Shown: positions 12,305 through 24,063 of the stretch, one piece after another
Numbering within the stretch: position 1 is the first letter of the stretch
How the letters are laid out: each line of letters opens with the position of its first letter
NCBI GenBank assembly: GCA_013350335.1
Contig: CM023540.1
Location: 26,887,175 to 26,951,174 of the forward strand
Origin: Chimonanthus salicifolius
Lineage: Eukaryota > Streptophyta > Magnoliopsida > Laurales > Calycanthaceae
Length of the DNA stretch: 64,000 nucleotides
Reading direction: 5' to 3'
The notes under the pieces: generated by a model
Databases searched by the model: none
What the model saw: only the letters and a program-made list of their open reading frames with translations
What the model was told of the DNA's origin: nothing
Program-made: the position numbers and the translations under genes

Positions 12305-12425
12305 AAAAAGTCACGGTTTCAAATTCTCATGGTCTAATTTTGATATGTCTTAGAGGTAGAAGTTTACTTGTGGAGGCTTTATACTGAGTATTCTGCAGTT
12401 TCTCACATGTAAATTAAAAAAAAAC
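12305..12425 (+). repeat. SINE-like fragment next to the TIR element
   Basis: It shows the degenerate B-box-like stretch 'CGGTTTCAAATTCTCATGG', the shared 3' phrase 'TTTATACTGAGTATTCTGCA' and an A-rich end. It abuts the right end of the 10305-12304 element. Confidence 0.5.
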
Positions 12426-12819
12426 ACTAAAATTATTAAAAAAAATGCATTCGCATATATTAATTATGGAAAAACACCTCCATCTAATTATTTTAAACTA
12501 TCATTTGGCAATTTAAATTTTAATAGTTTTCTTTGGAGACTGCTCAAATTTAATGATAACAAGCATAAGTTTTTCACATCAATCAATGTTTAAATAGTAA
12601 AAATATAAAGATTTTCATTTTTTAATAAAAAAGTTACTCTTTATCTTTTTTTTCACATACTATACTATTTGATATTATTTAAATGGTAAATAATAAAGAA
12701 AGTATCTATTTTTTTTATTAATATTGAAAGTGCCACCTCTATTTTTAATAAAAAATAAAATACTTATTTTCTTACATATTATTAAATGATAAACAATATA
12801 AAATGCATCATAATGGAAA

Positions 12820-13354
12820 GGCCACGCATCTTAACACGGGTATTTTTTTTGTTAAGAGACACGGATTTTAAAAAAATTATGTGAAAAGTTCACTTTGTCC
12901 TTCACCCTTCTTAATATTTAAAAAAACGAAATTATAGGTGCACCGTTCAGAATTATAGATACATTGTTCATAGTTATAGGTGCGTTCAGAATTATAGTTA
13001 CACCGCTCATAATTATAGGTACACCGCTATGAATAGGTTATGCTTACCAAAGTTATAGTTAATTTTGAAATTATACATGCACAGTGCAGAATTATAAATA
13101 TACTATTTATAAGTATACCATTAATAATTATAGATACACCACTTTAGATGAATTTTGCACGCTAAAATTATAATTAATTTTAAAATAATTAATACAGCAC
13201 TTATAATTATAAGTATATGACTCATAAATACATCATTTATAATTATAGGTGCATTACTGTGTTATGTTTAAGATTTACGTACGAAAAGATGTAAAGTGAG
13301 TTTTTTACTTTATTCGATGTCTCCGACCAAAAAATACCGATAAGATGAGCAGCC
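12820..13354. mobile_element. Mutator-like MITE with 9-bp target duplication
   Basis: The left terminus reads GGCCACGCATCTTAACACGG. The complement of the right terminus reads GGCTGCTCATCTTATCGG. Both continue into similar sequence (GTATTTTTT..., GAGACA..., TTCACTTT or CTCACTTT). The flanks are TAATGGAAA (12811-12819) and TAATTGAAA (13355-13363), a 9-bp target duplication with one mismatch, as expected for Mutator-like elements. The interior is an imperfect repeat of 'AATTATAGGTGCACCG' (about 12930-13260). It has no coding capacity. Confidence 0.7.
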
Positions 13355-13363
13355 TAATTGAAA

Positions 13364-14495
13364 ATGTCTGATCCAGGAGTTTCTTTTTCTCACTGAGAGC
13401 GAACTTTCTAAAAAGGCAGAGAGACGATCTGACAATCATCGTGTCACTTTAGTAATTGTGGTGGAGAGGCCTTTCTTTCCGCTAGCGATGCTTATTCATA
13501 AAGGGGTAAAGTATTTCATTATTTTTCTTTTGACTCGACACAAAGGCAAAAACATGATCCACGAAGGCACCGACCACCATTTTTTTTTTATGAAAAATAG
13601 AAAACTCTAACTTTTATCATTTAATTTGGGTGGCTATTTATATACTTTATTTTTTTTAAAAGATATTCTCATTTTAAAATTTTATGTGAAATTATCATTT
13701 TTATCTTTAATTTTTTTAAAAAGATAATTTCTCTATATAAAATTGAGATGCAAAATAATAATTTTATGTAAAATTTTAAAATGGAGTATCTCTTAAAAGA
13801 AAAGTGATGTGTCTAAATGGTTACCCTTCAATTTTATGTTAATAATTATAAATCTAATAAAAATAGTAGATAAACAATTTAGAATAGAGTTGTTGTATTT
13901 TTATATGAATTTTGAAAAAAAAAATTAGAAGGAGACTTGAAAGATTAAAAAAGAGAAAATAACTTGCACTTAATATGGGGTTTATCGAAACAATGAGTGT
14001 CGAGGCTTAGAGGAATTCTTCCTATTTTCAAATGAATAATGCAATAATGGATAGACGAAAAATACAAATAAGAATTAAATGTCCGAAACTATTGCATAGA
14101 TGGAAAAGAAAAATCAAATACAATTTAGAACCGAAACTTTAAATCTATCTATCATTCAAATCAAGAATTATAATTAAGAAGAAAATTCAAAATCTAATAG
14201 CAACAATAGTAGGAGTTTCAATATCGACTGATATAAAACCGATATTTGTCGATATCGGGCGATATACGTTATATATCGCCTGATGTATCGCCGATATCAA
14301 TGGTTTTAATTTAAAAAAATAATAATAATAAGAGAGAGAGAGAGATTTCATGACCAATATATCCACCGAATCCGAATTTTCATCCCTTGAATAATACTCA
14401 TGAACTACCCGTGAACATCCTCAAATAATAGCAAGATAGGATAAGAAAAATAAGAGCCCCCTCTTCCGAAAATACCAGCCTCCAAACACTTATAA
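13364..14495. other. Gene-free AT-rich spacer
   Basis: No gene is seen. At 14220-14310 there is a run rich in GATATCG-type palindromes belonging to the CGATAT/GGCCGATAT repeat family also seen at 15403-15488, 22850-23010 and 61586-61944. Confidence 0.5.
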
Positions 14496-14902
14496 GGTGA
14501 GTGATCCTCCCACGGGTATTTTGTATATACAGACACGAGTTTTACCGTGATGTCCAATTTGCACTCCACCTGTAGTACCGAAAAAAAAAATACCAGAAAT
14601 CCATAAAACAGTGCAAATCGGCTCGCTAAAATTCATGAACATTGCAATCGGCTCGTCAAAATTCATGGACAGTACAAATAAGTTCGCCAAAATTCATGAA
14701 CAGTGCAAATCAGCTCTCCAAAATTTATGAACAGTGCAAATCAGCTTATCGAAATTGCAAATCGGTTCGCCGAAATTCACATGAATAGTAAAAATCAGCC
14801 AGTTGAAATTTTGATATTCATGCGAAGGGTAAAATCGAGAATACACTAAAATCCGTGTTGCTAAACACAAAATACTCGTGTATAAAAAATCAATGTCCTC
14901 CC
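14496..14902. mobile_element. TIR element with 33-36 bp internal repeats
   Basis: The left side reads CACGGGTATTTTGTA...GACACGAGTTTTA. The complement of the right side reads CACGAGTATTTTGTG...AACACGGATTTTA. These match each other and the termini at 12820-13354. The core (about 14608-14780) is about five imperfect copies of a unit like CAGTGCAAATCGGCTCGCC followed by AAAATTCATGAA. No clear target duplication is seen. Confidence 0.6.
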
Positions 14903-15402
14903 AAAAGTTCCCCTTTCTTCTATAATTTGACGAAACTGTTACAGTCATGAAAATGGAAAGAAATGTTGATGCCAAATGCTAAGTTGTTGTTGGATAAGAG
15001 CAAAAATATAAGTTGTTAAAAATAAGTTAAAGAACTTATCCAATCAAAAACTTTACTTAAAACAAGTTTTTATTCTCTAACAACAAGCTTTGCACGGACT
15101 TCAAATAGTAATTTGCCAACTCAACTCATTTGCAAAAGATCTAAGTTTAGTATAACATCATGTGAATTGCATTACAATCTTAAAATACCTCGAGTTTATG
15201 TCGAAGAATGCAAATTAGACTTCAAAAGTACCTTCAAAAGTCATTTCCTTCAGCTTGTACTTTTGAGAATTTCTCCTCTATGGCAAAACTAAAGAAAATT
15301 ACTGATTTGAAAGCGACAAATATTAGGCCCAGTCCAACCCTATTTTTAATTTGGGCATGATAATTTGACCTTAAGCATGAACCGACCCTAGCATGATCAA
15401 GT

Positions 15403-15488
15403 CTAAGGGGTCCAAATATCGGCCGTTTTTTTTTTAAAAAAAAAGGAGAGAGAAAAATATCGGTCAATACCGAATTTTGAACCCTTGA
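15403..15488. repeat. Short hairpin MITE of the GGCCGATAT family
   Basis: The left arm reads AAGGGGTCCAAATATCGGCC. The complement of the right arm reads CAAGGGTTCAAAATTCGG and then GACCGATATTT. Only a T/A-rich and GA-rich loop lies between them. The same terminal phrase (GGGGTC-AAAAATT) is found in the larger element at 61586-61944. Confidence 0.6.
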
Positions 15489-17400
15489 ATCCAACCCAAT
15501 TTTGAACCCCTGAGTCCAACCCAATTTTTCATTTTTTTTTTCTCATGTAGACTTAGTTAGGCTCGACCCAGGTTGATCTCTTGTGGAAAATAAATTTAAG
15601 AAAAAAGTTATATTAGAAAGTGAACTCTTATCAAACCATTTTCCTAAGAAAAAGTTTCTATTGAAATTCATTTTCCCAAAGAACTAACAAACATGCACTA
15701 AAGATCACACATTTGAATTACTTAAGTTATTTTTTAATCCATTAACTTTTGTGATCTTTTATAACATGTCAAAATAATAGAAAATCAATTGCATAATTTT
15801 TATTTTATAAATAATAAAAGAAATTCCTCTTGCTCCAAAAGAAACTCAAGGCAAATAAGCTTGCATATTTATTTTTGATTTAAAGTCGGGCTCAAGCCCT
15901 ACATATACAAATTTGAGTCAGATTTGTGTTTTACTAGTTCGTGTTAATTTGAGCTTATGTCTATAAATTACAATTTGAACTTATGGGCTCAAGCAGGCCT
16001 AATACCCAACTTGGTATGACAGAGTTGGAGCCCATACTTTTGATAGACTAATAAGAAAATAGGCTTGAGATAATATATATATACTACACAAGGAAATTTT
16101 CTTAGATGAGAGGCTTAGGTCCTATTTTATATTTAGAAATATTGAAAATATAGAGGGGCCCACTCTTTATAGGATTACTCCTCATCGATTAGTGGTGTAT
16201 GTGGATTGGGAGATTTACACATATTCGTGAGATTAGTCTCACCTCCAATGCGGAGTAGATCTACCCATATTATAAAAAAAATATTGAAAATGAAAATATA
16301 TTTTAATTTTTTCAATGGAGAACTTTAAGAGCGTATTTTTTTTTTTAAATAGGAGGATATTGGATAAAATTCCAAATGCATGCATACTCTCACAAGTCAC
16401 AGGCATTAGATTATTATAGGAGTCGAACCTGAGACATCCGATTTCTGAGTTCTACCAGTTGAGCTACCTCGTGTGAGACATAATAGATTTTATTTGAGAT
16501 ATACAGTTATTGAATGAGAATGTTACTGACAAATTTAATTTATTCGGTAGAAAGAATAGTTTTGAAAAATTGATTGAGACTGATTTTTTATTTTTTTTCT
16601 CTTTTTTGAGATATGTTTAGTAGGTCATTACATATGAGAATAGTTTTTATTAAGAATGAAATAGAACTTTCTTTTGTTGGAAAATAAAAGTTAAGAAAAG
16701 AAAAATTCAAAGTCATTATCCAACAAAGGCTGAAAATGTGAACTCTTCCTTGACTCACAGAAATCAGACTAATGTGAATTGATGACCTTCGAGCATCAGA
16801 TTTTGTGTTTTCGGTGCAGGCCCACAACCCACTCATCAAATTTCTCTCCTCCATATTGGCCGTTGCTGTCGCCGTCGCCACAACGGCTACGGCTACCCAG
16901 GCAAAATCTTAAAAATGTTACTAAACATTACACATTCAGTACCCAATTTGATGTGACTTCAGCAGTTCAGCCAAGCCTAACGATAGAAGGTGGCCCATAT
17001 CCGGCCAATTTTTTTTTTTTTTTTTATCATAGTTTAAAATTTTGGATGCCTGTATTTATTTAGAATATTTAGATATAGAGCCCACAAATAGAGTATTATA
17101 GAATTTATTAGATCTTTCATCAAAAATTATTTTGATTAAATCAATCAAGTCACATTTTTAAAAGCTATAAATTTTAAATATTAAAAAACTAATTTAATTG
17201 ATTAAATTTTAGAAAGTTTAAAAATATTATTAAGAATTTTTTTTTATTAAATTCTCTCTCTAAGACTTGATGCATGTAAAAGCCAATTTGAAAACTGTAA
17301 CACCCTCACTTAGCCTTTCCAAATACGGTTGCGATATTCTTAATTTTCTTGGTTGTCGTAATCAATTATCCAGCTTTAGAGAATCATCATTGTTCATTGT
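15489..17400. other. Gene-free spacer upstream of ENDO-A, with SINE remnants
   Basis: No gene is seen. At about 16350-16485 the minus strand carries a tRNA-like stretch (GAGGTAGCTCAACTGGTAGA, then CAGGTTCGACTCC), the A and B boxes of a tRNA-derived SINE. Poly-T runs and minor repeats fill the remainder. Confidence 0.5.
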
Positions 17401-17420
17401 CTTTACCACGAACAAATTAC

Positions 17421-17428
17421 TATAAATG
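17421..17428 (+). promoter_or_regulatory. Probable TATA box of ENDO-A
   Basis: TATAAATG lies 138 bp before the ENDO-A ATG at 17559 and is the only good TATA match near the start. It would leave a leader of about 100 bp. Confidence 0.5.
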
Positions 17429-17558
17429 ACGAAAAAGATTCTTCACGACAATATCATGTTTCATTTCTTCCTATTCTTCTCCTAATCACCCGATTTATTC
17501 TCTGCTGAAGGCCTGAAAGTGAACACTGAAACTCATTTGCTACAAAAGAACAAAAAAA

Positions 17559-20500
17559 ATGGCTTCAATCATCCAAATATCAGTTCTCTTCTCACTGGCA
17601 ATCTTGTTTCCTGTCATTCGTGGTTGGGGAATTGATGGGCATTTCACTGTTTGCAGGATAGCACAGGTTAGTCAATTTTTGTTTAAATTCTCAGTTCTAT
17701 TCCATTCAATCCTCGCAGTTTCTTCGGTTCATCGGATTTCTTCCTGCAAGCCTTTTTTCCCTACTCAAATACATGGATAAATAGTTTTGATAATGATGAT
17801 TAAATAGGCATTCTCACACTCATTTCCCTGTTTCTCTAATCCATTTCTTTACACGTTTGCATTCAGAAAAATTTCTGGGTCTTTTCTTTTTGTTCTTCAG
17901 ATGATACGGATTCGCGACGTCATTACCGAATGTTAATAATACTGATGATCTTTTCATCTATTTATAGCCTCGGCTGAATGAAGCTGCAGCAGATGCTGTG
18001 AAGCAACTTCTTCCAGATTATGCTCAGAATGATCTTGCCAGTCTCTGTTCATGGGCAGACAATGTGAGATTTCGGTATCACTGGTCAGCTCCCCTTCATT
18101 ACATTGATACGCCAGACTCTGCTTGTAACTACCAGTTCGCCAGTAAGTTTACCTCTACTCTGTTTTTTCTCTCTCTTAGGAAATTTACATGCATATCTGT
18201 TGAGATTGGATATCTTAACCCAAAAGGCTAGCCCATTACGTGGAGCGACTCAGGTCCTTTATAATTCTCTAAATCTCCCCTTCAAAACCAATGTGGGACT
18301 TGTCGCTGCCCCCAACAACCTCCTTCGAACGAGGCTCTCTGACGGATAGAACGTTGCTGGCCATCCCGTTCGGTTAGGGGATCCCCTGAGTCCACATGCT
18401 TTCTCTTGGGGATTGGCTTTGATACCACTTGTGAGGAATAAAATCTCAAAACAACATCGAAAAATCACAAACCACACAAATCAATCAAACCACAGTGACA
18501 CAGATTTTTAGGTGGTTCACTGAGAGGGACTACGTCCATGGAGTGTTTGATGCTCGAATCCAATATGAAGAAAATGACTAGACAACTTGTTAGAAGGATT
18601 CACAACTCTCTTAAACTCTGTCTTATCTCTTTTCTTCAATTCTCTCCTTTTCTTTTTCACACGCAGAGAAAACACTTAACTGACAACCTGAGAAAAAATA
18701 AGCCCTTATGGCCTTACATAAAACAGAACCGGGCCTAATTAGGACATTTTGAGCCAAACCCAACAATATATTGTTCAAGGATGTCACAATGTAGTGATCC
18801 TTCTGCTAGAATTCGGTCGGGTACAAAGCAAATATATAGAAGAATTTGTTTCTTCAATCTGTATTGGGAATGCAATTAGAATTAGGTAAAGCCCATTTTA
18901 CGTGGCCATGTCTCTAAAGGAACCTTGTAATAATCCTTTATTAACGTGTGACACATCTATTTGGAGTTGGCGCTCATAATTGGACAGTATACAATGAATA
19001 ATTCGATACTAATATGTTTGCAGGAGATTGCAAGGATGAGAATGGAGAGAGAGGATTTTGTGTTTCAGGAGCAATCACGAATTACACCAATCAACTTCTC
19101 ACTTATGAAAATGGAAGTTCATCTCTTGCCAAAAACCAGTGTAAGAAAACCTTTTTCTACTACTTTTTACAAAGATTTCAAGACTAAGCTTATGTTGAGA
19201 TGCCACTAAATGATTGGCATAGTTTTGAATCCAATTCATTGTAGTTCTCTCTAGTTTCAAATTTGAAAATTCAAGCGCATGTGTTGATGAACCATATATC
19301 AAGTGGCTTGAATATTCAGTAGAAAAGATGGCTTTATCTATTCATTGATCTGAAAAAACCATCCAGTTCACCAAAACATTCAAACCAATTGTGATTTAAT
19401 TAGATTTCATTAATGTCTACATAATTATCATGATTTTTGGGCTCTATCAGATAATCTGACAGCGGCACTTCTCTTCCTTTCTCACTTCATGGGAGACATC
19501 CACCAGGTAAGTTTGCTTGCTTACTTCGAAAATCTTTTAACATCAAGTCTCGGGTTCAAGTTTCACATGATGAATTCACAGGGCCGGCCCTGAGATCCCC
19601 TAAAATCTCAAAGGCCCTAGGCGGAGTGAGATTTCAGGGGCTTTTCGTGACCGGTATATTAAGGAGTTTAAGTGTGTGGGAGCCCTTCTTATCTTGGGGG
19701 CTTATGTGGCAGCCTACACTGCCTATGCCCAGGGCCGGTCCTGTGAATTTATAATCTCCAGATCAATTTTGATGGCGAATAGCAACCATCACAAACGTAT
19801 TGAGCTGTGAATCAAGTTTTCGCCGATTATTCTCTAATCTCTTGACTATTTTCGAGGTGAATTGCAGCCATTACATGTCGGTTTCACTTCGGACAGAGGA
19901 GCTAATACCATTGATGTCCATTGGTACACAAGAAAAACTGTTCTGCATCATGTAAGTGTTTCTTATCAGTTTCTGATGTGAATAGAGGATGTTGGTACTG
20001 TAAAATATGTTTTACTGGTATTGATCATCAATCATACAGGTCTGGGATGGTAGCATAATTGAGACAGAAGAAGAAAGGTTTTACAGCTCCAGCGTGGACG
20101 AATTAATCGATGCCATTAAACAGAATATCACAGTAAATTCAAAACCCTTTTAAGTAAATTGTATCATCATTAAGAATCTACTTGTTCTGCAACATTTGGT
20201 CAATGTTCTTATATTCTGTTCTTTGGTTGATTTCTGGGGTGTTTTTAATAAACAGGGAGGATGGGCAGATCAAGTTCCAATCTGGGAGAAATGCGACAGT
20301 GCAATGACCACATGTCCAGACATGTAATGTTCATTTTAGTAGGAATTGATTTTTGTTATAAACAAACCATCGTTTAAAAATTCAAAATGACTTAAACGGG
20401 TCAGTCTAAGTCAACTTGACTCAACAAGGTTCAGAGTCAAGCGAGTCGTCGAGTGTTTTTCTTTTTCTTTTACAGTTTTTTCAGTTTGTGGTTCTCCACC

Positions 20501-22036
20501 GAGACACAATTTGCAATGTCCCCCTTCACCTTACAACACACACTTTTTTCTTAAAAAATTACAAATAAAAAAGAATACCCTCAATCTCGAAGGGTCACTC
20601 GCCATTTAACTTATTGAGTGTGTAGATTGAGAGGTTTACATATTCTTTAAAGATTAGTCGAGTGAGAAGCATGAAGACCTTGATTACAATTTTTCATTTA
20701 AAAAAAAACGTAGCCTACACAATTGATGCTTAAATTACATAGAAATCTCCTTGAATTAGATATTTGACCACTCGCTCAAAAAATTTACTGATGAGCACAG
20801 AAAATATGCTTTTTATCTTAATTCATGCTAAGTAGTCCAAGTTAGACCCCACCATACATAAAACAAATCGTCCACGATCAAGAAAGCAGTCTCACTCCTT
20901 CCCAACTAATAATATAATTTGAAGAGAAAAGGTAAAATTTCATCCATGATAGTGAAAAGGGTTCTGAATTAGATTTGTTCTATCTGCAGTTATGCATCGG
21001 AAAGTATTACAGCTGCTTGTGACTGGGCGTACAAAGGTGTAACTGAAGATTCTACACTAGAAGGTAATCAATCTTTCTTTTATTTCATTATTCAAATATC
21101 ACTCAATATTTCTAAAAGACTTTTTTATATTCTAATATGATATTTTTAATATATAATTGAATTAATAATATAATTTATATAAGGTAGAGAGTAGAGATAT
21201 AACCAAAAAGGGTTGGAGTGATAGACAACAATCTCTCTCGAGAAGCAGGAGTTTTGAGTTAAATTTTCATTCTCTCCCAAAAGGTCACTCTTGTAGAATT
21301 ACTCGGTGTGTAGATAAGAAGGCTTGCACTTGCCATGAGAATTAGCCAGGTGCTCTAAGAAATCTGGACACCTAATGTATAAATTGAAACATCAGCCAGT
21401 ATATCTAAAATATCAATTAACATTCACTATATTCATTAAGAATCAATATTTGAAACTCAGATTCCATCACATTTTTCTTGGGTGCCCATCTTAACACAGG
21501 AATAGTTTTTTAGGAGACACGGGTTTTCCGGACTTCACACTTAGCCTCCATCCGTCCGTACGAAAAATTAAAAAAATCAGGCATTCAGAAATCGGTGCAC
21601 CGACTGGATCACTTTCCAGTAAATCCATGCACCGACTTGGACTCTTTCATGTCTCAAGAAATTAGTGCACCGACCGAATCACTTTCCTCAAATTTCTGTT
21701 TTCCAGTGATCCTATCGGTGCACCGGTCTAGTGCATCTATTCACTGGAAAGTGAACCGATTTATGAATATTTGATTTATTTTTTTTTAATTTTTCCGTAC
21801 GGATGGATGAGGCTAAAATGAGAAGTTCACTAAAATCCATGTCTGCTAAAAGAGTTTTTCCGTGTTAGGATGGCCACTTTCTTTCTTTTATTTCTCTGTA
21901 ATATGGAAAGAAGTAATCCACAAATTACTTGAATGCAGATGATTATTTCTTATCGCGCAAGCCAATTCTCAACTTGAGGTTAGCACAGGCTGGGGTTAGA
22001 TTGGCAGCCACTCTCAATCGAATCTTTGGACATTGA
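17559..22036 (+). CDS. ENDO2: S1/P1-type bifunctional endonuclease (ENDO-A, ENDO2-like), intact
   Basis: Nine exons join in frame: 17559-17666, 17968-18142, 19024-19140, 19451-19506, 19868-19951, 20040-20132, 20256-20323, 20990-21063 and 21939-22036. All have GT-AG junctions. The product is 290 residues. Residues 1-22 are a signal peptide. Mature Trp23 is the N-terminal zinc ligand, and His28, Asp67, His80, His145, Asp149, His155, His179 and Asp183 fill the three-zinc site of P1 nuclease. Asn114, Asn135 and Asn209 are glycosylation sequons. Family members are secreted or vacuolar, cleave RNA and single-stranded DNA, and act in senescence and programmed cell death. Neighbours (USP, then ALT thioesterase) match the Arabidopsis ENDO2 locus, which supports orthology with ENDO2 rather than another ENDO. 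Introns hold a repeat remnant (18220-18780), an hAT MITE (19579-19743), a SINE (about 21190-21365) and a TIR element (21480-21879). Confidence 0.92.
18220..18780. repeat. Retroelement-like remnant in ENDO-A intron 2
   Basis: It holds phrases such as 'GGCTTTGATACCACTTGTGA' and 'AGGTGGTTCACTGAGAGGGA...CTACGTCCATGGAG', which recur in many plant genomes as dispersed non-coding repeats. No protein domain is visible. I cannot assign it to a named family. Confidence 0.45.
19579..19743. mobile_element. hAT-type MITE in ENDO-A intron 4
   Basis: The left end reads CAGGGCCGGCCCTGAGAT and the complement of the right end reads CAGGACCGGCCCTGGGCA. The flanks are TGAATTCA (19571-19578) and TGAATTTA (19744-19751), an 8-bp target duplication with one mismatch, typical of hAT elements. 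It is 165 bp and non-coding. Confidence 0.85.
21190..21365 (+). repeat. SINE-like repeat in ENDO-A intron 8
   Basis: It has a B-box-like 'AGTTTTGAGTTAAATTTTC' and the downstream phrase 'AATTACTCGGTGTGTAGAT...GGCTTGCACTTGCC'. A related phrase is seen at about 20590-20660, and complementary phrases at 24600-24740 and 34890-35000. Confidence 0.4.
21480..21879. mobile_element. TIR element related to 12820-13354, in ENDO-A intron 8
   Basis: The left end reads GGGTGCCCATCTTAACACAG. The complement of the right end reads AAGTGGCCATCCTAACACGG. Both continue with TTTTAGxAGACA and TTCACACTTAGCC or TTCTCATTTTAGCC, giving inverted repeats of about 65 bp. The core has an inner inverted pair (CATCCGTCCGTACG / CGTACGGATGG) and repeats of GTGCACCGACTGG near ACTTTCCAGT. 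The target duplication is unclear because the flanks are T/C-rich. Confidence 0.7.
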
Positions 22037-24063
22037 GACATTCTCTGCTGTAGTGTGGAATAATATTTGATCTTCCCTGTTTAATGCATCGGTTTATTAA
22101 AACTGGACTACTCCCAATTGTTTTCATTTATGAAAGGCACATTTGTTGATCAACATAAACTCGTTATTAGAGGTTATTTTTCGATTTTCTTCAACAAAAC
22201 AATTCTACATAAAAAAAAAATTGTGTTTGGATTCAATTCATTTTATTTGAAATTTATAGTAAAACTTGTGAAATAAGAAAGATTTTTATAAACTTTGAAT
22301 GCATTCACTAAGAAACTCTGTAAATACTCTTACGGGAATATTATATAAACTCAAATTCTAAACATATTTTATCTCTATCAGGTAGAGATTAACTTGACTT
22401 ATATCCTACTCAACAAAATCCATCGCTATGCCAACTATGGAAAACCCGAAGTTTTCATTGTTTGTATCAAGGAATTTATTTTCATTGAAATTTCAAACAT
22501 GGTTCGATATGATACATATCGACATATAGCATTATTTTTGAACTATTTAATACATTTTGGCCAATATCTATCATATATGTCCAATTCGGTCATTTATCGC
22601 CAATACAAGGTTTAGATATTGCTAAAATGGATATGTATTGTTGATATATCATTGGATACGATATATTTTTATTTTTTAGTAAAAGATAATTTTTTTATTT
22701 TATGTAGTCACTCATTAATGATATTTTGTTTACCCGATACGTATCATTCATATATGATATTTCACTATATAAATTTTAATTCCATATTTGAGCTCCTAAA
22801 CCTAATGGAGAAAGCTTACTTTGTCAAAGTGGTTTATTGGGTTAGCCTAGGGGTCCAAAAATCGCTGATACTGAGATATCGGCGTCTCAGCCGATATATG
22901 TTTCTCTTAAATTTTTTTTTTAAATATCAATTATTTAAATGTGTATTGACCGATATCTCACCAGTACAACTGATACTTACAATATCAACCGAGATTTGTA
23001 ACACTGACTTAACCCAATTGGTTTGTCTTGTGGTTGATGATTAAGGGATATTCTTTCGAATCTAATTTTTATCGAAAATGATAGTAAATAAAATTTAAGT
23101 CAAGCTAAACTAGGTCAGTAATTAAAAAATTTAAATTATATTCTGTCAGACACAATCTATTATTATTTAGACCGTGTCCCCCACGAATCTAAAAAGGAAA
23201 ACAAGTGACGTTTTCGTCATGATTTGTGCAACTATTTGAATCATCGTCACGGCTACGGCTTTTATCCTTAGTGCTCATCGTTTATGATATTTAAATATAT
23301 ACTTAGATTAGAATATAATGATGCATAGAATGTACTTCGAATGCTTTTCACATTTGAAACCAAAACCATTAAAATCAGCCAATACAACCCCATTAGTTAA
23401 TTCTTTTTAGTTGGCCCATACAAGGAATCCTTCTCAATTTAGGAATAGAAAATTTAATGAGAAAGGGATGATGATTTTTTAGTGAGACATCATTCCCTTC
23501 ATTCTCAACATCAATAAAGATTTTGATATAACCATAATTTTTGCTGCACATTTCCAATATCTAGATTCGATGTCAAAGTTTACGAGTTACGACATTGATT
23601 AGGTGACATGAATCAAACATAGTTTTTAAGAGAAACGAGTCAATGAGTTTTACCAGGAGTTTTTTAGTAGAGTCCAAAACTCGGCTGATTCACTCAATTT
23701 GATAAGATTTCGAAGCAGGCCCAAATTTAGTTTTTTTTAATTATGGTAGATGTTCTTGATTTCAACACATTGTTGCTAAAAACCATTGCTTGAATAAGGG
23801 CAACCTGAGTAATTTTTCACTGCCACAATATTTTTTCTATAAAAAACTCAAAACTCACATTTGTTCCAGACTCTCTTCTATACAGCATAGAAAGAACTGA
23901 AGCTAAAGAACCTTTTCATTGCCAAATTGAACAATTATCAATCACTGGATCCACTTATGCATAATCGAAGTCTCAATGTATCAAACAACAAATTAATAAA
24001 TAATACATTACAATGCCTTCCTTTATTATTACCAGTTCTAAGTGGGAACAAATAGATACCATT
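22037..24063. other. Intergenic spacer ENDO-A to USP
   Basis: No gene is seen. 22500-23010 holds a member of the CGATAT/GGCCGATAT repeat family (GGGGTCCAAAAATCGCTGAT at 22850). The open frames at 22394-23044 lie in this repeat and are not genes. Confidence 0.5.

Noticed and set aside
16430..16485. tRNA-like sequence on the minus strand
   Set aside because: A and B boxes are present but I see no full cloverleaf; it is part of a diverged SINE.
22394..23044. Open frames of 73 and 141 codons
   Set aside because: They lie in the CGATAT repeat family; composition is repeat-like and there is no domain.
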